Of a stretch of DNA of 18,947 nt, positions 1 to 6,168 are shown piece by piece. The translations under genes and the position numbers were made by a program. The stretch lies in NCBI GenBank assembly GCA_021298875.1, contig JAJTHJ010000370.1, positions 1 to 18,947 on the forward strand, read 5' to 3'. The notes below the pieces were generated by a model. That model was not told the origin of the DNA. It saw only the letters and a program-made list of their open reading frames with translations, and made no database searches. This DNA is from Burkholderiales bacterium (GTDB lineage: Bacteria > Pseudomonadota > Gammaproteobacteria > Burkholderiales > Burkholderiaceae_F). Numbering within the stretch: the first letter of the stretch is position 1; the number at the start of each line of letters is the position of its first letter.

Positions 1-36
1 CGAAAGGAGGAAACCGCCGCCGCACTGACCGCCTAA
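1..36 (+). CDS. C-terminal tail of an upstream gene (partial)
   Basis: Frame 1 reads eleven codons ending LTA and then TAA at 34-36. The window cuts off everything upstream, so no function can be given. It is listed because the reading frame is open from the window edge and a clear intergenic spacer follows it; chance openness over so short a stretch cannot be excluded. Confidence 0.3.
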   Translation, partial: RKEETAAALTA

Positions 37-139
37 ACTGCACCGCGCCAGAAGACCCGACTGTCGGGGAAATACTCAACCAGAACAGACGGACTAAGGC
101 GGAGCCGAGTTTGATTTGTTTCCTTTCGTCGCTTGCGTA

Positions 140-156
140 AGTCCCGTTTTGGGACT
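140..156. promoter_or_regulatory. Perfect inverted repeat before higB, candidate HigA operator
   Basis: AGTCCC (140-145) and GGGACT (151-156) are perfect 6-bp arms around a 5-nt centre, ending 12 bp before the higB ATG. HigA-type antitoxins usually bind a palindrome in their own promoter, so this is the natural candidate for autoregulation. A second palindrome, CCCGAC/GTCGGG, lies at 56-68. No good Shine-Dalgarno sequence is visible between the repeat and the ATG. Operator function is an inference from position. Confidence 0.4.
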
Positions 157-168
157 ACTCTCTCACTG

Positions 169-471
169 ATGCGAGTGATCGCCGTCTCCACCCTGCGAGC
201 CTTCTGGCAGCGCCATCCCGCCGCCGAGCAACCGTTGAAGGCCTGGTACAAGGAAGTCAGGGATGCGACCTGGACTCAGCCTGCGGACATCAAGGCGCAA
301 TACCGCAGTGCTAGCGTGCTGAAGAACCGACGCGTCGTCTTCAACGTCAAGGGCAACGACTACCGGCTCGTGGTGGCCGTTGCATACAATTTGCAGATCG
401 TCTACGTGAAGTTTGTCGGCACCCACAAGGAGTACGACGCAGTGGACGCAGAAACGGTCGAAACGATCTGA
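169..471 (+). CDS. higB: HigB-family mRNA interferase toxin
   Basis: A 100-residue protein with the layout of the HigB_toxin family (RelE/ParE fold). It opens MRVIAVSTLRAFW, has the central segment AWYKEVRDATW, then RVVFNVKGNDYRLVV and ends with FVGTHKEYDAVDAETV. Family members cleave mRNA on the ribosome and are neutralised by the HigA antitoxin. The ATG at 169 is preferred to the in-frame TTG at 133 because family proteins begin at MRVI. The higA gene follows after 18 bp, in the toxin-first order typical of higBA. The length and conserved segments look complete, so the toxin is probably functional. Confidence 0.9.
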   Translation: MRVIAVSTLRAFWQRHPAAEQPLKAWYKEVRDATWTQPADIKAQYRSASVLKNRRVVFNVKGNDYRLVVAVAYNLQIVYVKFVGTHKEYDAVDAETVETI

Positions 472-489
472 CCGGTTACGGAGAACAAT

Positions 490-861
490 ATGGACATCCG
501 CCCGATTCGCACCAAAGCAGACTACAAGGCCGCGCTGAAGGAGATTTCGGCCTTGATGGCAACCGACCCCGACCTGGGCACGCCAGAGGGCGATCGGCTG
601 GACATCGTGACCACGCTAGTGCAGGCCTACGAGGCCAAGCATGTCCCCATTGCGGCGCCCGATCCGGTGGAAGCCATCAAGTTCCGCATGGAGCAGAGCG
701 GGCTGTCCGTCAAGGATCTTGAGCCGATCATCGGCAGGAGCAACCGCGTCTATGAGGTGCTGAATCGCAAGCGCCCGCTGACGCTGCCGATGATTCGCCG
801 ACTGCACAGAAGTCTGGGGATCCCGGCCGATGTCCTGATTGCCGAGACGGTTGCCGGGTGA
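490..861 (+). CDS. higA: HigA-family antitoxin, helix-turn-helix
   Basis: A 123-residue antitoxin. The N-terminal half, starting MDIRPIRTKADYKAAL and including GTPEGDRLDIV and YEAKH, is the part found in HigA proteins paired with this type of HigB. Residues from about 60 to 110 form a Cro/C1-like helix-turn-helix, with KFRMEQSGLSVKDLEPIIG and VLNRKRPLTLPMIRRLH. GGAG about 6 bp before the ATG is a good ribosome binding site, unlike that of higB, so antitoxin translation may be stronger. It should bind HigB and repress the shared promoter, probably at the palindrome before higB. It converges on the M20 gene, whose stop lies 31 bp further on. Confidence 0.9.
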   Translation: MDIRPIRTKADYKAALKEISALMATDPDLGTPEGDRLDIVTTLVQAYEAKHVPIAAPDPVEAIKFRMEQSGLSVKDLEPIIGRSNRVYEVLNRKRPLTLPMIRRLHRSLGIPADVLIAETVAG

Positions 862-892
862 CCGCAGGGCCGGCGCGTACGCGCGCTCGCTG

Positions 893-2122
893 CTATTGCG
901 TCAGCAAGTCGCCCAGCACCCGCGCCACCACCTTTGTCGCCCGCCGCAAGTCCTCCAGCACCACGTTCTCGTCGGCGCGCTTGGCGTTGGACTCCAGCAC
1001 CGTGCGCGGGCCGGCGCCGTAGAGCACGGCGGGGATGCCCTGGGCGCCGTACAGCCGCGCGTCGGTGTATAGCGGCGAGGCGGCTTCTTCGACCGGCTCG
1101 CCGAACAACTCGCTGGCATGGCGGCGCAGCGCGGCCACCAGCGGCGCGCGGCCGGGCAGGGGGCGCAGTGCCTGCGCGAGCAGCAGGCGGCGGATCTCGA
1201 TGCGGATGCCGGGGCAGGCCGCCGCGGCCTGCTCGATCGACTGCCGCAAATGCGCTTCGACCGCGGCCGGGTCTTCTTCGGGGATCAGGCGGCGGTCGAA
1301 GCGGAGCACCACCTTGCCGGGTACGACGTTGGTGTTGGTGCCGCCTTCGATGCGGCCGACATTGAGCGTCGAGTGCTCGATGCCCGCCACCGCGGAGCGC
1401 CGCTGCCGCAGCGCATCGGCTTCGGCATAGAGCGCAGTGAGGATCGCCACCGCGCCGCGCAGAGCATCCACGCCGCTGGCGGGGATGGCGGCGTGCGCGG
1501 CCTTGCCGTGCACGGCGACTTCCAGTTGCAGACAGCCGTTGTGCGCGGTGACGACCTGGTAGCTGAAGCCGGCCGCGAGCACGAGGTCGGGCCGGGTCAG
1601 CCCTTGCGCCAACAGCCAGCCGGGGCCGAGTTCGCCGCCGAACTCTTCGTCGTAGGTGAAATGCAGTTCCACGCTGCCGGCGAGCGGCGCGCCCAGCGCT
1701 TCCAGCGCGCGCAGCGCGAAGGTGTAGGTGGCGAAGTCGCTCTTGCTCACCGCCGCGGCGCGGCCGTAGAGCTTGCCGTCCACGGTCTCGCCGCCGTAGG
1801 GGTCGTGCGTCCAGCCTTCGCCGGGCGGCACGACGTCGCCGTGTGCGTTGAGCGCGATGGTCGGCCCGCCCGCGCCGTAGCGGCGCCGCACGATCAAATC
1901 GGTCACCGACTGCATGCCGGCCGCCTGTACTTGTGCGGCGGGGACGGGGTGGGCCTCTGCCGTGAGACCCATGTCGGCGAGCAGGCGCGCGGTCAGTTCC
2001 GCATGCGGCGCGTTGTCGCCGGGCGGCGTGTCGGTCGGCTGGCGCACCAGGGCTTGCAGGAAGCGCACTTCTTCGGGGAAGTGGGTGTCGATCCAGGTGT
2101 CGAGTTGGGAGTAGGTGGACAT
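893..2122 (-). CDS. M20-family metallopeptidase / amidohydrolase (ArgE/DapE-like)
   Basis: A 409-residue protein of the M20 (ArgE/DapE/carboxypeptidase G2) fold. Metal-site elements visible are LNAHGDVVPP (His94, Asp96) and FTYDEEFGGE (Glu159/160). The dimerisation (lid) domain begins near VAVHGKAAHAAIP. The block that usually reads GRG-x-x-D-x-K, with the bridging Asp, here reads GRAAAVSKSD, so that Asp position is Val125. The start at 2122 is chosen over 2203 because the upstream extension runs through a palindromic repeat and MSTYSQLDTWID begins the family homology. The ribosome binding site is weak. It lies downstream of uraD-allC on the same strand, separated by a 102-bp repeat element. 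A role in purine or ureide breakdown is implied by position only; the substrate is unknown. Confidence 0.8.
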   Translation of the reverse strand: MSTYSQLDTWIDTHFPEEVRFLQALVRQPTDTPPGDNAPHAELTARLLADMGLTAEAHPVPAAQVQAAGMQSVTDLIVRRRYGAGGPTIALNAHGDVVPPGEGWTHDPYGGETVDGKLYGRAAAVSKSDFATYTFALRALEALGAPLAGSVELHFTYDEEFGGELGPGWLLAQGLTRPDLVLAAGFSYQVVTAHNGCLQLEVAVHGKAAHAAIPASGVDALRGAVAILTALYAEADALRQRRSAVAGIEHSTLNVGRIEGGTNTNVVPGKVVLRFDRRLIPEEDPAAVEAHLRQSIEQAAAACPGIRIEIRRLLLAQALRPLPGRAPLVAALRRHASELFGEPVEEAASPLYTDARLYGAQGIPAVLYGAGPRTVLESNAKRADENVVLEDLRRATKVVARVLGDLLTQ

Positions 2123-2189
2123 TGGGGGGGCGTTGGGTTTGTATCGATTACGCGGGTCTGCGGAGACGCTGAGGCAGTGCCGGTGGCTG

Positions 2190-2291
2190 CGGTCTTCCCT
2201 CACCCGGCGCTTCGCGCCACCCTCTCCCGGTGGGAGAGGGTTGATAAAGCCCCTCTCCCTCCGGGAGAGGGGTTGGGGTGAGGGAAGACCG
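2190..2291. repeat. 102-bp palindromic element with 16-bp perfect terminal inverted repeats
   Basis: CGGTCTTCCCTCACCC at 2190-2205 is the exact reverse complement of 2276-2291. Inside are two further stems, ACCCTCTCCC/GGGAGAGGGT (2219-2241) and a longer one centred near 2262. It sits in the intergenic space between uraD-allC and the M20 gene, both read leftward, so it could form a strong RNA hairpin that terminates or attenuates transcription. The form matches the short palindromic repeats scattered in many proteobacterial genomes. Its mobility is unknown. Confidence 0.8.
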
Positions 2292-2366
2292 TTCGCGCGG
2301 AGTGACGCATTTCAACGACCGACTCTCGTCTTGCTGGGAGCGCGGCAAGCGCGCAAGAGCCAGAGC

Positions 2367-2426
2367 GCCCTCACCCGCTCGCTCCGCTCGCACCCTCTCC
2401 CGCCGATGCGGGCGAGGGTTGAGAGA
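2367..2426. repeat. Palindromic repeat copy covering the 3' end of uraD-allC
   Basis: CGCCCTCACCC (2367-2377) is followed by a GCTCG-rich stem and then ACCCTCTCCCGCC with its partner GGCGAGGGT. This is the same architecture as the 2190-2291 element, but with only one half well preserved. It encodes the last residues of the UraD-AllC protein, and the TCA of its conserved CCCTCACCC block provides the TGA stop codon (2371-2373). Confidence 0.65.
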
Positions 2427-4344
2427 GATCGTCTAACATCGCCGCAAACGCCTCGACGCACAACTGCGCGTCGTCGGCGGTGATCTCTTCCAGCGGGTTG
2501 TGGCTGATGCCGAGGTTGCTGCCGCGCAGGAGCAGCATCGCCTGCGGCATCACGCGGGCGAGCTTCATCGCGTCGTGGCCGGCGCCGCTCGGCATCCGGT
2601 GCACGGGCAGGCCGAGTGCGGCCACCGCGCGCTCCCAGCGCGCTTGCCAGTCCGGCGCGCTGGCCGCGGCGGGCACGCGCAGCGCCTCTTCGAGCCGATA
2701 GTCCAAGCCGCGGCGCGCGCAGATGGCGGCGAGTTCCGCGCGCACGTCGGCGGCGCAGGTGTCGCGCGCGGCATCAATCGGCGCGCGGATGTCGAGGCTG
2801 AACGCGCAGCGCCCCGGCACCACGTTGATCGAGCCATTGGGCACCGCCAACTGGCCCATCGTGCCGACCACGGCGGGCGCGCCGGCGGCGCGCCGTTCGA
2901 GATAGAGCGCCAGTTCCGCCACCGCGCAGGCGGCGTCGCGGCGGCGATCCATCGGCGTGGTGCCGCCATGGCTGGCGGTGCCGATCACTTCGCCCAGATA
3001 ACGCAGGCTGCCGTTGATCGATGTCACCACGCCCAGCGGCAAGTCGAGTTCCGTCAGCACGGGGCCTTGCTCGATGTGCACTTCGACGAAACCCAGGTAC
3101 TGCGCCGGGTCGCGGCGCAGCGCGGTTATCGCCTCCAGCGTGGCGGGCAGCCCGGCGGCCTGCATCGCCTCGCTCATTGCGATGCCGTCGGCGTCGCGCT
3201 GCGGCAGCCACGCGGGGTCGAACTCGCCGGCGAGCGCGCTGGAGCCGAGAAACGCCGCCTTGTAGCGCTGGCCTTCTTCTTCGGCAAAGCCCACGACTTC
3301 GATGCCGAACGGCAGCCGCCGCCCCTGCCGGTGCAGTTCGCGCACGCAGACCATTGGCACCAGGATGCCGAGCCGGCCGTCGTACTTGCCGGCGTTGCGC
3401 ACGGTGTCGTAGTGGCTGCCGGTGAGGAGGCGGGGCGGGGAGTTGTGCCGGGTTGCTGTGCTCACGCCCCCACCCCAACCCTCCCCCGCTTCGCAGGGGA
3501 GGGAGTTTTCCCCTCCCCCGCCTGCGGGGGAGGGCGAGGGTGGGGGCGTGGATCCTGGCCCGGAGCCGATACGCGACGCCATCGCCCCGTCGTTCGCTGG
3601 TTCCCTGCCGTGATACACGCCGACCACATTGCCAAGCGCGTCTTCGCTCACCTCATCGAAGCCGCACTCGCGCATCCACTGCTGCAACTGGCGCGCGCAG
3701 GCGCGGTGCGCGGGCGTGAGGTAGGTGACGGTCAGTTGGCCGGCTTCGGCATAACCGGGGTCGCTGTGGCGGGCGAGTTCTTCGGCCCAGTCCCAGACCT
3801 GGTTGCCGAGCGCGGGCACCACGCCAAACTTGTCGTCAAGCCGCAGCTCGGCCACGCGGTGGATGTTGCGCAGGCATTCGGCTAGCTCCATGTCGGGCGG
3901 CGCGGCGAGCCGGCGCTCGAAGGCGGCGATCACCTGCGCGGGGGTCAGGCCCGTGCCGCGTGGCCCGCGCACCGCGAGGATGAACGGCCAGCCAAAGCGC
4001 GCGTTGTACGCGGCGTTCAACTCTTGCAAGCGAGCGAACTCTTCTGGCGTGCACTGCGCGAGCCCCGCGCGGCTTTGTTCGGCGGTGGACTCCGCGGTCA
4101 TCGCGCGCGCCACCATCGCGCGGCCGGCGAGTTCCGGATGCACGCGCACCAGCGCAATCTGCCGCTCGCGGCCGACGTTCCGCACCACCTCCACCAGCGC
4201 GCGCTTGAAGGCGGCCAGCGTGGCAAACGGCCGCGCGGCCAGCGCCTCGGCCACGATCCACGGCGAATGCTCGTAGACGCCGTCGAGCAGCGCCTGTGCG
4301 TCGGCCACGGGCAGGGTGTTGATCTTCGTGAGCGTCAGCGCCAT
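2371..4344 (-). CDS. uraD-allC: Fused OHCU decarboxylase (UraD) and allantoate amidohydrolase (AllC)
   Basis: A 657-residue fusion. Residues 1 to about 170 are OHCU decarboxylase: SPWI near 27-30, catalytic-type His69 in VRVHPELAG, and FGWPFILAVRG near 117-126. It makes S-allantoin from OHCU. The rest is an M20-type allantoate amidohydrolase, with metal and active-site elements TGSHYDTV, KYDGRLG, FAEEEGQRY, VEVHIEQGPVL and SGAGHDAMKLA; it releases ammonia and carbon dioxide from allantoate. The start at 4344 is chosen because MALTLTKINTLP begins UraD homology and because TGATG couples it to the puuE stop. About 30 residues (265-294) just before TGSHYDTV are encoded by a palindromic repeat, and the last residues (QPSPASAGEGASGASG) come from another copy. 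Both domains otherwise look intact. Confidence 0.9.
   Translation of the reverse strand: MALTLTKINTLPVADAQALLDGVYEHSPWIVAEALAARPFATLAAFKRALVEVVRNVGRERQIALVRVHPELAGRAMVARAMTAESTAEQSRAGLAQCTPEEFARLQELNAAYNARFGWPFILAVRGPRGTGLTPAQVIAAFERRLAAPPDMELAECLRNIHRVAELRLDDKFGVVPALGNQVWDWAEELARHSDPGYAEAGQLTVTYLTPAHRACARQLQQWMRECGFDEVSEDALGNVVGVYHGREPANDGAMASRIGSGPGSTPPPSPSPAGGGGENSLPCEAGEGWGGGVSTATRHNSPPRLLTGSHYDTVRNAGKYDGRLGILVPMVCVRELHRQGRRLPFGIEVVGFAEEEGQRYKAAFLGSSALAGEFDPAWLPQRDADGIAMSEAMQAAGLPATLEAITALRRDPAQYLGFVEVHIEQGPVLTELDLPLGVVTSINGSLRYLGEVIGTASHGGTTPMDRRRDAACAVAELALYLERRAAGAPAVVGTMGQLAVPNGSINVVPGRCAFSLDIRAPIDAARDTCAADVRAELAAICARRGLDYRLEEALRVPAAASAPDWQARWERAVAALGLPVHRMPSGAGHDAMKLARVMPQAMLLLRGSNLGISHNPLEEITADDAQLCVEAFAAMLDDLSQPSPASAGEGASGASG
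3463..3550. repeat. 88-bp palindromic repeat lying in frame inside the AllC domain
   Basis: CACGCCCCCACCC (3463-3475) is the exact reverse complement of 3538-3550. Two internal C-rich/G-rich stems fill the middle. Read on the coding strand it gives a low-complexity Pro/Gly/Ser/Glu segment (STPPPSPSPAGGGGEN and so on) without a stop, and the AllC frame is the same on both sides. It is related in design to the copies at 2190, 2367 and 6111. Confidence 0.75.
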
Positions 4345-5276
4345 CAGCCGGCTCCGGGTGCGGGGAAGCGCGCCGCCCAATACCGCGCGATGTCGATGCG
4401 CCGGCATACCCACACGCGCTCATGCGCCTGCACGTGGTCGAGAAAGGCTTGCAGCGCGCGGAAGCGCCCCGGCCGCCCGATCAGCCGGCAATGCAGACCG
4501 ATGCTCATCATCCGCGGGCACTCGGCGCCTTCGGCGTACAGCACGTCGAAGGCGTCTTTCAGGTAGGCGAGAAAGTGCTCGCCGGTGTTGAAGCCTTGCG
4601 GCGCGGCAAAGCGCATGTCGTTGTTGTCCAGCGTGTAGGGGACGATCAGCCGTTGCAGCGTGCTGCCGTCGCTCTTGACGACCGGCATCCAGAAGGGCAG
4701 ATCGTCGCCGTAGTAGTCGCTGTCGTACTCGTAGCCGCCGTGGTCGGCGACCAGCCGCTTGGTGTTGGAGCTGTCGCGCCCGGTGTACCAACCGAGCGGC
4801 CAGCGCCCGCCGGTCAGCGCGCGGATGGTCTCGGTGGCGAGCGCGATGTGGCGGCGCTCTTCGGCTTCGTCCATCTGCTGGTGGTGTATCCAGCGCCAGC
4901 CGTGGCTGGCGATTTCGTGGCCGAGTTCGAGCATCGCGGCGGCGGCTTCGGGGTGGCGTTGCAGCGCCATTGCCACGCCAAACACGGTGAGCGGCAGCCC
5001 GCGCCGCTCGAACTCGCGCAGGATGCGCCATAGACCGACGCGGCTGCCGTATTCGTACACGGACTCCATCGACAGATGCCGCGCGGCAAACGCGGGCGCG
5101 CCGATCAGCTCCGACAGAAACGTCTCCGACGCCGCGTCGCCGTGCAGCACGCAGTTCTCCGCGCCTTCTTCGTAGTTGAGCACGAACTGCACGGCAATGC
5201 GCGCGCCGCCGGGCCAGTCGGCCTGCGGCGGGTTGCGGCCGTAGCCGATCAGGTCGCGCGGGTAGTCGGGGGTCAT
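4344..5276 (-). CDS. puuE: Allantoinase PuuE, polysaccharide-deacetylase-like
   Basis: A 310-residue protein of the NodB-homology (polysaccharide deacetylase) fold with the hallmark of metal-independent PuuE allantoinases: VQFVLNYEEGAENCVLHGD near the N-terminus, then FGVAMALQRHPEAA, GHEIASHGWRWIHHQQM, GWYTGRDSSNTKRL and DNNDMRFAAPQGF. It hydrolyses allantoin to allantoate. The start at 5276 (MTPDYPRDLIGYGRNPP) is chosen over 5294, since PuuE proteins begin close to YPRDLIGYGR. Its stop overlaps the uraD-allC start (TGATG), so the two are translated together and carry adjacent pathway steps. The gene diverges from uraH. Confidence 0.93.
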   Translation of the reverse strand: MTPDYPRDLIGYGRNPPQADWPGGARIAVQFVLNYEEGAENCVLHGDAASETFLSELIGAPAFAARHLSMESVYEYGSRVGLWRILREFERRGLPLTVFGVAMALQRHPEAAAAMLELGHEIASHGWRWIHHQQMDEAEERRHIALATETIRALTGGRWPLGWYTGRDSSNTKRLVADHGGYEYDSDYYGDDLPFWMPVVKSDGSTLQRLIVPYTLDNNDMRFAAPQGFNTGEHFLAYLKDAFDVLYAEGAECPRMMSIGLHCRLIGRPGRFRALQAFLDHVQAHERVWVCRRIDIARYWAARFPAPGAG

Positions 5277-5343
5277 GGGGGCGGGGCCGCGCAACAGGTT
5301 GCGCCTTGTATCCTAGCCCGAGTCACGCGCTCGGGAGCCTGCG
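5277..5343. promoter_or_regulatory. Divergent puuE/uraH promoter region with palindromes
   Basis: The 67 bp between the divergent starts hold GCGCAAC-AG-GTTGCGC (5289-5304), a perfect 7+7 bp palindrome of the size bound by dimeric repressors. They also hold CCCGAG/CTCGGG (5317-5322 and 5330-5335). Both arms of the cluster must be transcribed from here or nearby, so one regulator bound at 5289-5304 could control both. No regulator gene is present in the window. Operator function is an inference. Confidence 0.45.
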
Positions 5344-5697
5344 ATGGGCAAACTCACCACACACGTTCTGGACACGGCCCACGGTTGCCCAGCCGCGGGC
5401 ATGGCGGTCGCGCTGTACCGCTTGGACGGCGGCGGCAGCACGCTGCTCAAGGAAGTGAGCCTGAACGACGCCGGCCGCTGCGCCGAGCCCTTGCTGCAAG
5501 GCTCGGCACTGGTCGCGGGCCGCTACCGCCTGCTGTTTGCGGTCGCCGACTACTTCCGCGCGCGCGGCGCGCCGCTCACCGACCCGCCGTTTCTGGACCG
5601 GGTGCCGCTCGACTTCGGCGTGGCCGATGTCGAGGCGCACTACCACGTGCCGCTGCTGGCGAGCCCGTGGAGTTACGCGACGTATCGGGGCAGTTGA
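5344..5697 (+). CDS. uraH: 5-hydroxyisourate hydrolase (transthyretin-like)
   Basis: A 117-residue transthyretin-related protein that hydrolyses 5-hydroxyisourate to OHCU, the substrate of UraD. Signatures are the N-terminal LTTHVLDTAHGCPAAG, His residues in HYHVPLL (99-101) and the C-terminal YRGS (114-117) that ends the family. The length is that of the bacterial cytoplasmic form; no signal peptide is seen. GGGAGCC just before the ATG is the ribosome binding site. It diverges from puuE, with which it completes the urate-to-allantoate route. No urate oxidase gene is in this window. Confidence 0.93.
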   Translation: MGKLTTHVLDTAHGCPAAGMAVALYRLDGGGSTLLKEVSLNDAGRCAEPLLQGSALVAGRYRLLFAVADYFRARGAPLTDPPFLDRVPLDFGVADVEAHYHVPLLASPWSYATYRGS

Positions 5698-5724
5698 GCG
5701 CGTCCATCGGCGAGCCTGTGCCCT

Positions 5725-6168
5725 ATGCCTCTGCCGCTAGCGACACCCCGCGCCACCGACTGGACCGTGGTCTGCCTGTGCGCGCAATGGTGCCGCACCT
5801 GCGGCGGCTATCGCGACGATCTGCGCGCGCTGGCCGCGAGCGACCCGCAGACGAACTACCTTTGGCTGGACATCGAAGACGAAGCCGAACTCGTCGGCGA
5901 CCTGGACGTGGAAACCTTCCCCGCCGTGCTGGTGCTGCGCGGCACGCAGCCGCTGTTCTACGGGCCGGTACTGCCGCAGGTGGCGCAGGTGGCGCAGTTG
6001 CTGGCGCGGCTGCGCGCGGCAGGTGAACAGGCGCGAGCGCTGGCGGAGTTGCCGGAGGAACTGACCCCTGTGATCGAACAACTGGCGCAAGGTCGGAAAG
6101 ACGCAAAATCGCCCTCACCCCCACCCCCTCTCCTGCTGATGCGGGCGAGGGGAGAAAGAAACCGATGA
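5725..6168 (+). CDS. Thioredoxin-like protein with a repeat-derived C-terminus
   Basis: A 147-residue thioredoxin-fold protein. The redox motif is WCRTC (22-26), followed by a beta strand NYLWLDIEDE and the cis-Pro loop ETFPAVLVL (Pro66). No signal peptide is present, so it is probably cytoplasmic. The thioredoxin fold ends near residue 110; from about 130 the sequence (SPSPPPPLLLMRARGERN) is encoded by a palindromic repeat, so the original stop was probably lost. Its stop overlaps the start of the next gene (ATGA at 6165-6168). Its 28-bp spacing to uraH suggests co-transcription, but a link to purine breakdown is not evident. Partner proteins are unknown. Confidence 0.75.
   Translation: MPLPLATPRATDWTVVCLCAQWCRTCGGYRDDLRALAASDPQTNYLWLDIEDEAELVGDLDVETFPAVLVLRGTQPLFYGPVLPQVAQVAQLLARLRAAGEQARALAELPEELTPVIEQLAQGRKDAKSPSPPPPLLLMRARGERNR
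6111..6158. repeat. Palindromic repeat copy at the 3' end of the thioredoxin-like gene
   Basis: GCCCTCACCCCCACCCCCTC, then CTGCTGATGCGGGCGAGGGG, matches the order and spacing of the copy at 2367-2426 (CCCTCACCC ... CCGATGCGGGCGAGGGT). It looks like one half of the longer palindromic element. It encodes the C-terminal tail of the thioredoxin-like protein and lies immediately before the next start codon. Confidence 0.6.

Noticed and set aside
873..884. GCGCGTACGCGC palindrome between higA and the M20 gene
   Set aside because: Such 12-bp GC palindromes arise often in this composition; it lies between convergent gene ends with no T run, so neither operator nor terminator is supported.
1118..2281. 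Long plus-strand open frame opposite the M20 gene
   Set aside because: It is antisense to a clear M20 enzyme; its Gly/Arg/His/Val-rich composition is the usual mirror of a high-GC gene.
2500..3885. 461-codon plus-strand open frame opposite uraD-allC
   Set aside because: The opposite strand has complete UraD and AllC motifs; this frame shows no family features.
2190..6158. Repeats considered as a CRISPR array
   Set aside because: Copies are irregularly spaced, palindromic at several scales, differ in length and have no unique spacers between short direct repeats.
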